A program made the translations under genes and the position numbers. DNA of 62,358 bases from JAVBJN01 sp031546985. GTDB lineage: Bacteria; Bacteroidota; Bacteroidia; Chitinophagales; Chitinophagaceae. The notes under the pieces are model-generated. The model was not told where the DNA came from, ran no database searches, and saw nothing but the letters and a program-made list of their open reading frames with translations. This document shows, one piece after another, positions 18,238-25,703 of the stretch. The stretch's first letter is position 1; every line of letters starts with the position of its first letter. The stretch lies in the NCBI GenBank assembly GCA_031546985.1, contig JAVBJN010000066.1, forward strand, positions 1-62,358. Reading direction: 5' to 3'.

Positions 18238-18756
18238 ATGTCTACCACGCCGGATATCAATACATTAACCTACCGCAAGGGTTCACTGGCCAACCTGCCT
18301 GCACTTAAGCAGTTGGGCATTGCTGCCTATGGCGCGTTTGCCACAGAGCTTACGCCCGAAAACCTTGAAATATGGAACAATTCCCTGCAAGACGAAACCA
18401 AACTGCGCCAGCTCATTAACCAGGCCCAGGTGATGGTTTGTACCGATGGTAGTGCTGTTGTGGGCATGGCTTTTCTGGTACCTAAGGGTAATCCCACTCC
18501 GGTGTATGATGCCAGCTGGGCATACATTCGCATGGTGGCAGTAGCGCCCGGTTACCAGGGCAGGGGCATTGCAGGGCAGCTTACCCGGCAGTGCATTAGC
18601 GAAGCACGTAAAAATGGCGAAACCGTGCTGGCGCTGCACACGTCAGAAATGATGCATGCCGCCCGCCACATCTACGAAAAAGCCGGTTTTGCCGTGCGCC
18701 GCGAGCTCGATCCTATTTTTGGCAAGCGGTACTGGCTTTATACAATGGAATTGTAA
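18238..18756 (+). CDS. GNAT-family N-acetyltransferase
   Basis: The 172-residue protein has the GNAT core: LTYRKGSLANLPALKQLGIAAYG, the beta4 strand WAYIRMVAVAPGYQGRGIAGQLTRQCI with the acetyl-CoA pyrophosphate loop QGRGIAG, and ALHTSEMMHAARHIYEKAGF. The acceptor (amine of a small molecule or protein) cannot be told. It precedes the second Crp/Fnr gene by 15 bases. Confidence 0.88.
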   Translation: MSTTPDINTLTYRKGSLANLPALKQLGIAAYGAFATELTPENLEIWNNSLQDETKLRQLINQAQVMVCTDGSAVVGMAFLVPKGNPTPVYDASWAYIRMVAVAPGYQGRGIAGQLTRQCISEARKNGETVLALHTSEMMHAARHIYEKAGFAVRRELDPIFGKRYWLYTMEL

Positions 18757-18771
18757 CCCCCACTGCAATTT

Positions 18772-19344
18772 ATGCACCAGCCATTGATACAACATATACG
18801 CAGGTTTGTAAGCATTACCGACAAAGAGGCCGGGCAAATCTTGCCTTTATTCGAATTCCATAATGTCAAAAAGAAAACCATTTTGCAGCAGGGCGGTACC
18901 CTTTGCGATGAGCGGTATTTTGTGTGCAAAGGTTGCCTGCGATCCTACCTGGTAGATGAAGAAGATACAGCGCAGGTATTGCAGTTTGCCATCGAAAACT
19001 GGTGGATAACCGATTATGGCTGCTTTGGGCTGCAAACACCATCGGCACTATACATTCAAGCGCTGGAAGATGCGGAGGTGCTGGTGCTTACTTCTGCCAG
19101 CATGCAGCAACTGCTGGAACGGTTGCCCGTGCTGGAAAAATACTTTCGCCTCGTAGCCGAGAAGGCTTACAACGCCTCTATTTTGCGCAATTATTATATG
19201 GTGTCGCTAACGGTAGAGGAGCGGTACAAGCATTTTCGAGATGCTTTTCCTGAGTTTTTGCAACGGGTACCGCAATACATGCTGGCTTCTTACCTGGGTT
19301 TTACGCCCGAATTTCTGAGCCGTATGCGGGCAAGAGGGGTGTAA
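18772..19344 (+). CDS. Crp/Fnr-family transcriptional regulator
   Basis: Residues about 20-110 form a cNMP-type beta roll (FHNVKKKTILQQGGTLCDERYFVCKGCLRSYL) and residues about 140-190 a compact winged helix ending in LASYLGFTPEFLSRMRARGV. It belongs to the same broad family as the regulator at 11904 but is not a close copy. Effector residues cannot be assigned. A TTGA-N6-TCAA dyad directly after the gene faces the AhpD-like gene, which is its probable target. Confidence 0.87.
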   Translation: MHQPLIQHIRRFVSITDKEAGQILPLFEFHNVKKKTILQQGGTLCDERYFVCKGCLRSYLVDEEDTAQVLQFAIENWWITDYGCFGLQTPSALYIQALEDAEVLVLTSASMQQLLERLPVLEKYFRLVAEKAYNASILRNYYMVSLTVEERYKHFRDAFPEFLQRVPQYMLASYLGFTPEFLSRMRARGV

Positions 19345-19353
19345 GTCCATTTC

Positions 19354-19398
19354 TTGAACCAGGTCAATTTTTTGGCTCGGTATAATGTTGCAGCTTTG
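19354..19398 (+). promoter_or_regulatory. Crp/Fnr-type operator plus -7 element for the AhpD-like gene
   Basis: TTGAACCAGGTCAA (19354-19367) is a dyad of the TTGA-N6-TCAA form, centred at 19360.5. A -7 like CAGCTTTG follows at 19391-19398. The distance from dyad centre to the last G is 37.5 bases, exactly the distance seen at the VOC gene. The arrangement suggests activation from about -41.5 by the Crp/Fnr protein encoded just upstream. This is inference. Confidence 0.6.
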
Positions 19399-19426
19399 TG
19401 TGACCGAAAAGAAAAACATAATCGTT

Positions 19427-19864
19427 ATGAACAACAGAATCAATATCGCCGAAGCCGCGCCCGAAGCCTATAAAGCCATGCTAAGCCTGGAGCAGCACAT
19501 TGCAGGGGCTGGGCTGGATAAGGTACACCGCCACCTTATCAAAGTAAGGGCTTCTCAAATCAATGGTTGTGCCTTTTGCATAGATATGCATACGACCGAA
19601 GCACGCAAAGATGGCGAAACCGAGCGCCGCCTGTATGCGCTCAGCGCCTGGAGAGATACCCCGTTTTTTACCGAAGAGGAGCAGGCTATTCTGGCCCTTA
19701 CCGAAGAAGTAACCCTTATCCAGCACCATGTATCTGACGAAACGTATGCGCGTGCCGCTAAACTTTTTGACGAGCATTACCTGGCTATTATTTACATGAC
19801 GATTGTAACCATCAATGCCTGGAACCGCATTAGCGTGGGTACGGGCCGCCAGCCTGCTTTGTAG
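19427..19864 (+). CDS. AhpD-like / carboxymuconolactone decarboxylase family protein
   Basis: The 145-residue protein carries the AhpD catalytic motif: Cys48-x-x-Cys51 in GCAFCIDMHTTEAR with His55, followed by the helical EEEQAILALTEEVTLI and a C-terminal TIVTINAWNRISVG. Members are peroxidase-type oxidoreductases that use the CxxC pair. The ATG at 19427 is the family start; an in-frame ATG at 19385 overlaps the promoter elements. It follows a Crp/Fnr gene and is likely induced under the stress that regulator senses. Confidence 0.87.
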   Translation: MNNRINIAEAAPEAYKAMLSLEQHIAGAGLDKVHRHLIKVRASQINGCAFCIDMHTTEARKDGETERRLYALSAWRDTPFFTEEEQAILALTEEVTLIQHHVSDETYARAAKLFDEHYLAIIYMTIVTINAWNRISVGTGRQPAL

Positions 19865-19894
19865 GAGAGGCGCTTACGTGCCATAGTTTTTTGG

Positions 19895-19946
19895 TATCTT
19901 TGCTGCTACCAAATAAGCCGGTTCTTGTTAAAGGGCCGGCTTTATG
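19895..19946 (+). promoter_or_regulatory. Candidate -7 element and leader hairpin before the DUF2071 gene
   Basis: TATCTTTG (19895-19902) fits the Bacteroidota -7 consensus; no TTTG lies at the usual -33 spacing. It is followed by a 7-bp stem (AAGCCGG / CCGGCTT, 19915-19942, 14-base loop) with only a short T stretch, ending 22 bases before the ATG. The hairpin may be a leader structure, or a weak terminator of the AhpD-like gene. Confidence 0.4.
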
Positions 19947-19964
19947 CTAAATAACCTTTGAACT

Positions 19965-20696
19965 ATGATTGCCGATCTTTTGCAGCAGGTGTCGCACAGG
20001 CCCTGGCTGTTGCCCAAAGGCCCCTGGTCGTATTACCAGGAGTGGAACCGGGCTTTGTTTTTGCACTGGAAAGTGCCCGTTAGCGCCCTGCGCTCATTGA
20101 TCCCTGCCGGGTTGGAGCCCGATACTTTTGAGGGCGAAGCCTGGGTGTCGCTGGTGGCTTTTACGATGGAACGCATTCGCCCCGCTTATTTGCCCGCTGT
20201 TTCTTTTCTGTCCGATTTTCATGAAATAAACCTGCGTACCTACGTTACCCGCAATGGTAAGCCTGGCGTGTATTTTCTCAATATCGAAGCCGCCAGGTCC
20301 TTATCTGTTGTGGTGGCCCGTGCATTGTCGGGGCTGCCATATGGTAAGGCGCACATGAAGCGTATGGAGCAAAGCGGTTTAGACCATTATGTTTCGGACA
20401 ACCGCGAAAAAGCGTTTCGTTTTGAGGCGGCCTACCTTACTGGCGAGCCCGTTACAGAAAAATCGCCGCTGGACCTATGGCTTACCGAAAGGTATTGCCT
20501 GTATGTAAAGCACCGTGGCCGCCTGCGTTGCTACGATATACACCACAAACCCTGGGATCTCAAAGCAGTAGAAGTAAGCCGTTTAAATACCGGTTATGCG
20601 GTAGGCTCCATTCAATTGGCAGAGCGGCAACCCGATCTGGTGCATTATTCCGAAGGTGTTCAGGTACTGGCCTGGCGGGCGCAACAAATATTATGA
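19965..20696 (+). CDS. DUF2071 (YqjF-like) protein
   Basis: The 243-residue protein has the DUF2071 hallmarks: RPWLLPKGPWSYYQEWNRALFLHWKVP, then LIPAGLEPDTFEGEAWVSLVAFTM, NLRTYVTRNGKPGVYFLNIEAARSLSVV and ERYCLYVKHRG. The family has an acetoacetate-decarboxylase-like fold but no established reaction. It is soluble, with no signal peptide, and lies after a candidate promoter and leader hairpin. Confidence 0.85.
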   Translation: MIADLLQQVSHRPWLLPKGPWSYYQEWNRALFLHWKVPVSALRSLIPAGLEPDTFEGEAWVSLVAFTMERIRPAYLPAVSFLSDFHEINLRTYVTRNGKPGVYFLNIEAARSLSVVVARALSGLPYGKAHMKRMEQSGLDHYVSDNREKAFRFEAAYLTGEPVTEKSPLDLWLTERYCLYVKHRGRLRCYDIHHKPWDLKAVEVSRLNTGYAVGSIQLAERQPDLVHYSEGVQVLAWRAQQIL

Positions 20697-20787
20697 ACCA
20701 GTTAATATCAATTTAATCTATATTCCTCATCTTTGTACAGAGTTCAACCCAAAACCAACGCATCTACCATCAATCATTGACGAAGCT

Positions 20788-21285
20788 ATGTCACACACCA
20801 ACCACACCTTGCTGCAATCTCCCCGGCTCACATTAATGCCCCTCACAGGCGATGATGCCGGAGCATTATTTACGCTGTATACCAACGAAGAAATTACGCG
20901 TTTTACCGAAGAAGATGTTTTTCTGTCGGGCGAAACGCCGGATGTGTTTGCCGAACGCATAGCTGGCTATTGCACCCATATGTGGACCCTCCGCTTAATT
21001 GATTCGCCCCAGGCGGTGATTGGCGATTGTGCCCTGCACCATTACGATGCTGCTTTGCAAAAAATAGAAATAGGCGGCACTTTATTGCCTCCATATTGGG
21101 GCAGAGGCCTTATGAAAGAGGCTTTTGAAACCGTAATGCATTGGGCGCATCAATCGCTGACATTGCGCACCATCGAAACCAAAACGCACCCGCTAAACCA
21201 GCAGGCCGTAAAACTGATGGATAAAATGGGCTTTATCCGCATTCTCGAAACCTCGCGCGAAGCCGTTTTTCAAAAAGAAATATAA
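20788..21285 (+). CDS. GNAT-family N-acetyltransferase, RimJ/RimL type
   Basis: Features are SPRLTLMPLTGDDAGALFTLYTNEEITRF at the start, TLRLIDSPQAVIGDCALHHYD, the acetyl-CoA loop PPYWGRGLMKEAFETVMHWA, and the closing TIETKTHPLNQQAVKLMDKMGF. RimJ/RimL-type enzymes acetylate protein N termini or small molecules. An open frame from 20656 overlaps the DUF2071 gene; the ATG at 20788 gives the family N terminus. A CATCTTTG -7 like element lies at 20728-20735. Confidence 0.87.
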   Translation: MSHTNHTLLQSPRLTLMPLTGDDAGALFTLYTNEEITRFTEEDVFLSGETPDVFAERIAGYCTHMWTLRLIDSPQAVIGDCALHHYDAALQKIEIGGTLLPPYWGRGLMKEAFETVMHWAHQSLTLRTIETKTHPLNQQAVKLMDKMGFIRILETSREAVFQKEI

Positions 21286-21332
21286 GGGCTTATTGCTAAC
21301 TTGGGCGCATTATCCAGTTCAAAAGACTATCA

Positions 21333-21905
21333 ATGAAACCATTGTTATACCTCACGTTTGTGGCTGGCATAGGTATGCTGGGCGCATGCGGCTCCACTGT
21401 TTCGCAAGATGCCCATTCCGATGCCGCGTTAGATACTGCTGTAACCGCTGCCGATGCTTTGGCCCCAGTTACAGATACACCATTGGTACAGGCTACCGTG
21501 CCAACTGCTGCAATGCCCGATAGTGCTGCCAGGGTCAACGATGGCGCACAAAGGGAAAGCCTCGATTTTTTGCGGCCCTACAAAGGCGAATATGCACATG
21601 ATATTAAGTTGCTCGAGAATAAAAAGCTGAAAACCCGTCTTGAGGAACTGATGGGTAAGGATAAGTATACCTGGATGGAAACCAACTGGCAGGTGACTAC
21701 GCCTATAGAAGTAGAAAATGACTGGTTTTATGCCTGGGGTATGAAAGCGCATGAAGGCGGCGATCCCGGCATGGTGATCATGGCCGATCTGCAAAACAAT
21801 GTGCTGTACGTGGCTTTGAAAAACCAGGGCGAGGATAGTTATTTCTCTGAGAACAATGCCTCTGCGCCACCACGTATGCAAAAATGGATGGCCGAAAGAA
21901 AATAA
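21333..21905 (+). CDS. Lipoprotein of unknown function (190 aa)
   Basis: The N terminus is a lipoprotein signal (LLYLTFVAGIGMLGAC) with the lipobox LGAC, so Cys19 would be lipidated. An Ala/Asp/Thr-rich linker (residues 20-70) is followed by a conserved-looking domain: LDFLRPYKGEYAHDIKLLENKKLKTRLEELMGKDKYTWMETNW, then WFYAWGMKAHEGGDPGMVIMAD. Similar domains occur in uncharacterised periplasmic proteins. It is followed by a strong terminator. Confidence 0.75.
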   Translation: MKPLLYLTFVAGIGMLGACGSTVSQDAHSDAALDTAVTAADALAPVTDTPLVQATVPTAAMPDSAARVNDGAQRESLDFLRPYKGEYAHDIKLLENKKLKTRLEELMGKDKYTWMETNWQVTTPIEVENDWFYAWGMKAHEGGDPGMVIMADLQNNVLYVALKNQGEDSYFSENNASAPPRMQKWMAERK

Positions 21906-21915
21906 GCCCAAACGC

Positions 21916-21949
21916 AAAAAAGAGCTAACCTAACGATTAGCTCTTTTTT
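21916..21949. terminator. Bidirectional terminator between convergent genes
   Basis: A 13-bp stem (AAAAAAGAGCTAA / TTAGCTCTTTTTT) with an 8-base loop lies between the lipoprotein gene and the leftward DUF4468-like gene. Confidence 0.88.
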
Positions 21950-21967
21950 GTGTTTTCTGTAAACCCA

Positions 21968-22534
21968 TTACCATTCGTCGTTAGTATGCTGGCCTTTGGC
22001 CGCCAATACGATTTGCTGGTTCAGGTTTGCAAATTTCTTGTCAAAATCTTCGTAAATCCTGCGTGTGATGTTTTTTACAAATGGGCGCAGGTCTTCAAAG
22101 TGTTTAGCATAGATGGTGCCTCTTGCATCTGAGCCGTAATACTGAAAGTCATTGGCCTGCACACGCATTTTTCCGTCTTTAAAACTTAAAACCATTTTAA
22201 ACGAAACCTGTTGCCTGGAAAGGGTTGCATCTATATCCGCAAGTGATAAAGGTACATTTACAGCGATAGTTCCGTTGGTTGCATCCAGTGCAATATTGTC
22301 GTTAGATACTTTAAGGTTAAGAGGTATCCATGCTTTTACATTGGCGTACATTTTATCTTTGGTGCCATCGGGTATCAGTTCTACTTTATCGTAAGTATAA
22401 GGCCCGTTTTTGGCCGATTGTTCTTCTGTACCGGTTTGGGTTAAAACAGCAGACCCTGTTTTTTGGGCTATTGATGAATGGGGTGAGGTAAATATTGCTG
22501 CGAGTGCGATAAATACCGGGGCAATACGTTTCAT
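21968..22534 (-). CDS. Secreted DUF4468-like protein (188 aa)
   Basis: Residues 1-24 are a signal peptide (PVFIALAAIFTSPHSSIAQ). YDKVELIPDGTKDKMYANVKAWIPLNLKVSNDN with the following TNGTIAVNVPLSL strand matches the DUF4468 pattern, a TBP-like fold found in many Bacteroidota exported proteins; the assignment is moderate. The second half (VSFKMVLSFKDGKMRVQANDFQYYG) continues the same fold. The function is unknown. The 217 bases before it, up to 22752, show no clear signal apart from TAAAGATA (22561-22568), a possible -7 on the minus strand. Confidence 0.65.
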   Translation of the reverse strand: MKRIAPVFIALAAIFTSPHSSIAQKTGSAVLTQTGTEEQSAKNGPYTYDKVELIPDGTKDKMYANVKAWIPLNLKVSNDNIALDATNGTIAVNVPLSLADIDATLSRQQVSFKMVLSFKDGKMRVQANDFQYYGSDARGTIYAKHFEDLRPFVKNITRRIYEDFDKKFANLNQQIVLAAKGQHTNDEW

Positions 22535-22751
22535 AATACCTGTGCTTTATTGAGGGATGATAAAGATATATAAAATGAGGTGCGATGTATGCGCTTTTAC
22601 AGAATAGGTTGGAACGTTTTAAAATGGCGCTGCTCAATACCTTATAAAGAATAAGTTGCCCGCATTATGGTGCCGGGCGGTAATCAATGGTTAATTTGCC
22701 GGTGTATTTATGCTGTTGCATAATGCGCAAACCGCAAAATAAATCACCATT

Positions 22752-23126
22752 ATGATGACATTACGAGTGGCCCGCCATACAGACAGGCTCGATAAAATGC
22801 CGCCTTTTTACTGTGGTATATTGGGGTTGGAGATATTGGGCACTTTTCAGGACCATGCAGGATATGATGGTATATTTATAGGCACGCCTGGTATGGCCTG
22901 GCATCTTGAGTTTACCGTTTCTAACGAGCGGCCCAAACACGTGCCCGATGCCGATGACCTGCTGGTGTTTTACCTGCCCGATGATGCTGCATTTACGGCA
23001 ATGAACACCCGTTTTGCGCAAGCGGGCATTGCAGCTGTACCACCCGCCAACCCTTACTGGCAGGAGAACGGTATTACTTATCCCGATCCGGATGGGTTTA
23101 GGATTGTGCTTGCCGTAAAGCGGTAG
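22752..23126 (+). CDS. VOC-family protein (124 aa)
   Basis: A compact VOC protein: LRVARHTDRLDKMPPFYCGILGLEILGTF, then GMAWHLEFTV, then the closing NPYWQENGITYPDPDGFRIVLA, which is the usual C-terminal metal-site strand. His of RHTD and HLEF and Glu/Asp late in the chain are candidate metal ligands. Similar small VOC proteins are annotated as YycE-like or drug-binding. The substrate is unknown. Confidence 0.82.
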   Translation: MMTLRVARHTDRLDKMPPFYCGILGLEILGTFQDHAGYDGIFIGTPGMAWHLEFTVSNERPKHVPDADDLLVFYLPDDAAFTAMNTRFAQAGIAAVPPANPYWQENGITYPDPDGFRIVLAVKR

Positions 23127-23174
23127 CAAAAGCACCCGAAATGATTATCTTGAGCCCATAATTCACCACAGGTA

Positions 23175-23624
23175 ATGATCAAAACCGTTCATAAGTTAAT
23201 AGGAGCCGCTGCAATATTGATAGCAACCTCCATGCAAGCCGCTGCGCAAATAGAAGATGCATTGGAATTGTCTGAAAACCGCTACCAGCAATGCCAGGAA
23301 AGTGGTAAGAATGTGCCTGCCTGTGCTGCCCGATATTACAAAGATGTAGACAGCCTGATGACCCTGGCCTATAAAAAACTCAGGGCATCGGTTAAGACCG
23401 ATGGCAAAATGGCCTTGCAAAAGGACCAGAACGATTGGATGATGCGCCGCGATGCTTATTTCGTAAAGCTCAAAACCGATTACCGGGTAAACTCCAAAGC
23501 TCCGGTGGGCGAGGACGAAACAGATACTAAGGCGGCGTTGTCAGAAGATAAGGCCCGGTATGTGCGCGAGCGTATTGAGGTATTGCTGTCGCGTATACCC
23601 GAAAAAGCCGAAGAAGAGGAATAA
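23175..23624 (+). CDS. LprI-like (DUF1311) secreted protein
   Basis: A signal peptide (LIGAAAILIATSMQAAAQ, cleavage near residue 25) is followed by the lysozyme-inhibitor LprI N-terminal family pattern: NRYQQCQESGKNVPACAARYYKDVDSLMTLAYKKLRA, with two conserved cysteines, and QKDQNDWMMRRDAYF. The family binds or inhibits lysozyme in Mycobacterium; here the role is inferred only. An acidic tail ends the protein. A hairpin terminator follows. Confidence 0.8.
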   Translation: MIKTVHKLIGAAAILIATSMQAAAQIEDALELSENRYQQCQESGKNVPACAARYYKDVDSLMTLAYKKLRASVKTDGKMALQKDQNDWMMRRDAYFVKLKTDYRVNSKAPVGEDETDTKAALSEDKARYVRERIEVLLSRIPEKAEEEE

Positions 23625-23636
23625 TAAATAATAAGA

Positions 23637-23675
23637 AACCTGCCAGTTCCTAAGGTGCTGGCAGGTTGTAGTTTT
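23637..23675. terminator. Terminator between convergent genes
   Basis: A perfect 10-bp stem (AACCTGCCAG / CTGGCAGGTT) with an 11-base loop is followed by a short T stretch. The stem sequence equals the CCTGCCAGG-type unit of the dispersed repeats, so it may have been recruited from one. Confidence 0.65.
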
Positions 23676-24006
23676 AAAGTCTCGCGTCTGGTATGTCTTC
23701 TATACGGTAATACACCGGTAACCCCTTCGCCAGCACCAGCATTCTTTCCATATCTGCACCGGGGCTATCGCTGATCATCAGCAATGCTTCGCATTGGTCT
23801 ATCACCGCCAGCGAAATGCGCATAATGGCTTCGTGCACATTGGCAGGCTGGGCTTTTTCTATCACAGGCAGCGCGGCGTTTACACCAATCAATGGTGTAT
23901 GTCCTTGCTGCAGCAATACCGCTGCCGCTTCGTTCATTTTATCGAGGTTTTGTTGCCGCTCCTCAGCGGTAGGCGCAGAATGCGCCCCGGCTACACCTAT
24001 AATCAT
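23674..24006 (-). CDS. Small nucleoside-deoxyribosyltransferase-like protein (110 aa)
   Basis: MIIGVAGAHSAPTAEERQQNLDKMNEAAAVLLQQGHTPLIGVNAAL is a Rossmann-like start with the pattern of the nucleoside 2-deoxyribosyltransferase / DUF4406 superfamily. CEALLMISDSPGADMERMLVLAKGLPVYY matches the second conserved segment, where Glu (here MER) binds the sugar. The protein is short and the family call is by pattern only. Its stop codon lies at the foot of a terminator hairpin. Confidence 0.55.
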   Translation of the reverse strand: MIIGVAGAHSAPTAEERQQNLDKMNEAAAVLLQQGHTPLIGVNAALPVIEKAQPANVHEAIMRISLAVIDQCEALLMISDSPGADMERMLVLAKGLPVYYRIEDIPDARL

Positions 24007-24031
24007 ATCCGGTAAAGATACAGGGAAAGGT

Positions 24032-24187
24032 GGCCTTCGACAAGCCTGTCCCGCCCATGCGGGGCTCAGTTACCGAAGCTCAGGCACCAAAGGGTGAGAG
24101 GTGAGAGGGTGAAAGGTGAATGGTGAATGGTGAGACCTGTCAGAGCTTGCCTCGCCACTATGGGGGCCGGAGGTCCTGCCAGGTCTG
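24032..24187. repeat. Dispersed repeat cluster A
   Basis: This gap (24007-24347) holds three pieces. The first is the CTTCGACAAGCCTGTCCCGC...ATGCGGGGCTCAG unit (24032-24088). The second is a degenerate microsatellite of GGTGAGAGGTGAA type (24092-24133). The third is an AGACCTGTCAG...CTGCCAGGTCT hairpin (24133-24186). Related copies occur near 32276, 34327, 41484, 49092 and 57126. The remaining 24188-24347 is AT-rich, with no clear promoter. Confidence 0.8.
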
Positions 24188-24347
24188 CGTATTGGGAATA
24201 TAAAAATGTAAGTCTTGCCTGCTTTCTTATATCCTTCATCCTTTAAACCTCATTTGCCCCAATCTTTTATAAAACGTTAATTCCTAATTCCTTGCTGTAT
24301 TTTATCCGCTATTTTCCTTTATCTTGTATTAGAATTGTCCAACCGAT

Positions 24348-25679
24348 ATGCTAAAGCGCTGGCAACAGCTGAACCAATACTTCCGTACCCGTTTTATACT
24401 ACAGCCTAACTTTATCAGATTGGTAGGGCTGCTGGTATTACTCTGGGCACTGCTCCGCTGGAATAAACAATATGAAGGCAGTGCGGTAAATCATCTTTTC
24501 CATCAACTCATTACGCTTAGTTTTTATACTTTGTTAATTGTACCTACGGTAACCTTGCTGCTTACGGTGGTAAGCTGGTTGTGGAACTGGAACCGCTTGC
24601 AGCACCAGCAAGTGCATGATGCTTTCCGGCTGTATGCACCCGACCGCAACACTACGGTGCTTAAAATGCCCAAACTGGTAAACCCGCTGCTGGGCAGGTT
24701 GCAAGTGATGTTGCAAACCAATAAGCAATTATGGGTAAGCAAGCGCAATGAGCAGCACCGCAAACCATCGCCCGCTACCCGGGCCATATTTGACCAGCAG
24801 GATTTATTCTCCGGCAACTATGAAACCCGCGAAATCATTATCCGGCATGTAGATATGCTGGGTTTGTTTGCCTTGCCTGTAGTCATCACCTGGGTTTCGG
24901 AGTGGATAGTGCCGCCTATGGGCGGTTTGCCGCAAAGCGACCTGCCTGAACCTAAGGTAACGGAGCAATTGCTTCAAAAAATAAAACACTGGAAAAAGAT
25001 AGAAGGCGAGTGGCTGCATTATAAAAAATTTGACTGGGGCGATGATGTGCGCAGGGTAGTGTGGCCGGTATTTGCCCGCAGCAGGGAGCTGGTCGTGCGC
25101 CAGCCCGAGTTGCAGGAGCCATATGCCTCGCATGTTTACATCTACGCCAGTTTTTACCAGCAATACCTCGATAAGCTGGCGCCCGAATTTGCCAATATGA
25201 TGATCGATCATTACCGGCGGTCTATATGGAGCATGCTCGAAGCTATGGAGGCCAGCGATTTGCTGTTTCGCCTCGTGCCCGACCAATCGGCAGGCATAGC
25301 CCATGTTACCGGGCACCAGGTTCGTGAAAGTATTGCAAGGCTGGAATGGCAGCAGCAACACAACCTGCAGGATTATGTAAAACCCCGCAAGGCCTCTGTA
25401 CTGGTCATTCATTCCGGCACCGATGCCCATGCATTGCAGCAAATGGTAACCAACGCAAGAGTGTTGCCACAGCTGGTTTTTATACCGTTGAGCGAAATCC
25501 TGCGCAGGCCTTTGCGGTTACGCGACTGGCTCACCTGGATATGGTTGCCGCCGCCCGATCACCGCGATGCCATTCGCAAAAAATGGTGGTTAAGCCCGGT
25601 ACGGCAGCAGCTGCAGCAAAATGAAAAACGGTTACAGCAGATCATCGCCGAGGCACAGCGCTCTGGCAAAATGCAATAA
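24348..25679 (+). CDS. DUF58-like membrane protein (443 aa)
   Basis: Two hydrophobic segments (about residues 23-36 and 55-82, FYTLLIVPTVTLLLTVV) and a possible third near 170-188 precede the DUF58 signature at residues 225-254: YKKFDWGDDVRRVVWPVFARS then RELVVRQPE. The C-terminal half has a von-Willebrand-like alternation (ASVLVIHSGTDAHALQQMV). DUF58 proteins are partners of MoxR ATPases in chaperone-like modules. Here the order is DUF58, transglutaminase, MoxR, TPR-like, all rightward with short gaps, which supports the assignment. Confidence 0.8.
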   Translation: MLKRWQQLNQYFRTRFILQPNFIRLVGLLVLLWALLRWNKQYEGSAVNHLFHQLITLSFYTLLIVPTVTLLLTVVSWLWNWNRLQHQQVHDAFRLYAPDRNTTVLKMPKLVNPLLGRLQVMLQTNKQLWVSKRNEQHRKPSPATRAIFDQQDLFSGNYETREIIIRHVDMLGLFALPVVITWVSEWIVPPMGGLPQSDLPEPKVTEQLLQKIKHWKKIEGEWLHYKKFDWGDDVRRVVWPVFARSRELVVRQPELQEPYASHVYIYASFYQQYLDKLAPEFANMMIDHYRRSIWSMLEAMEASDLLFRLVPDQSAGIAHVTGHQVRESIARLEWQQQHNLQDYVKPRKASVLVIHSGTDAHALQQMVTNARVLPQLVFIPLSEILRRPLRLRDWLTWIWLPPPDHRDAIRKKWWLSPVRQQLQQNEKRLQQIIAEAQRSGKMQ

Positions 25680-25703
25680 CTTTTAAATAAAGAGAAAGAT
25701 CCA

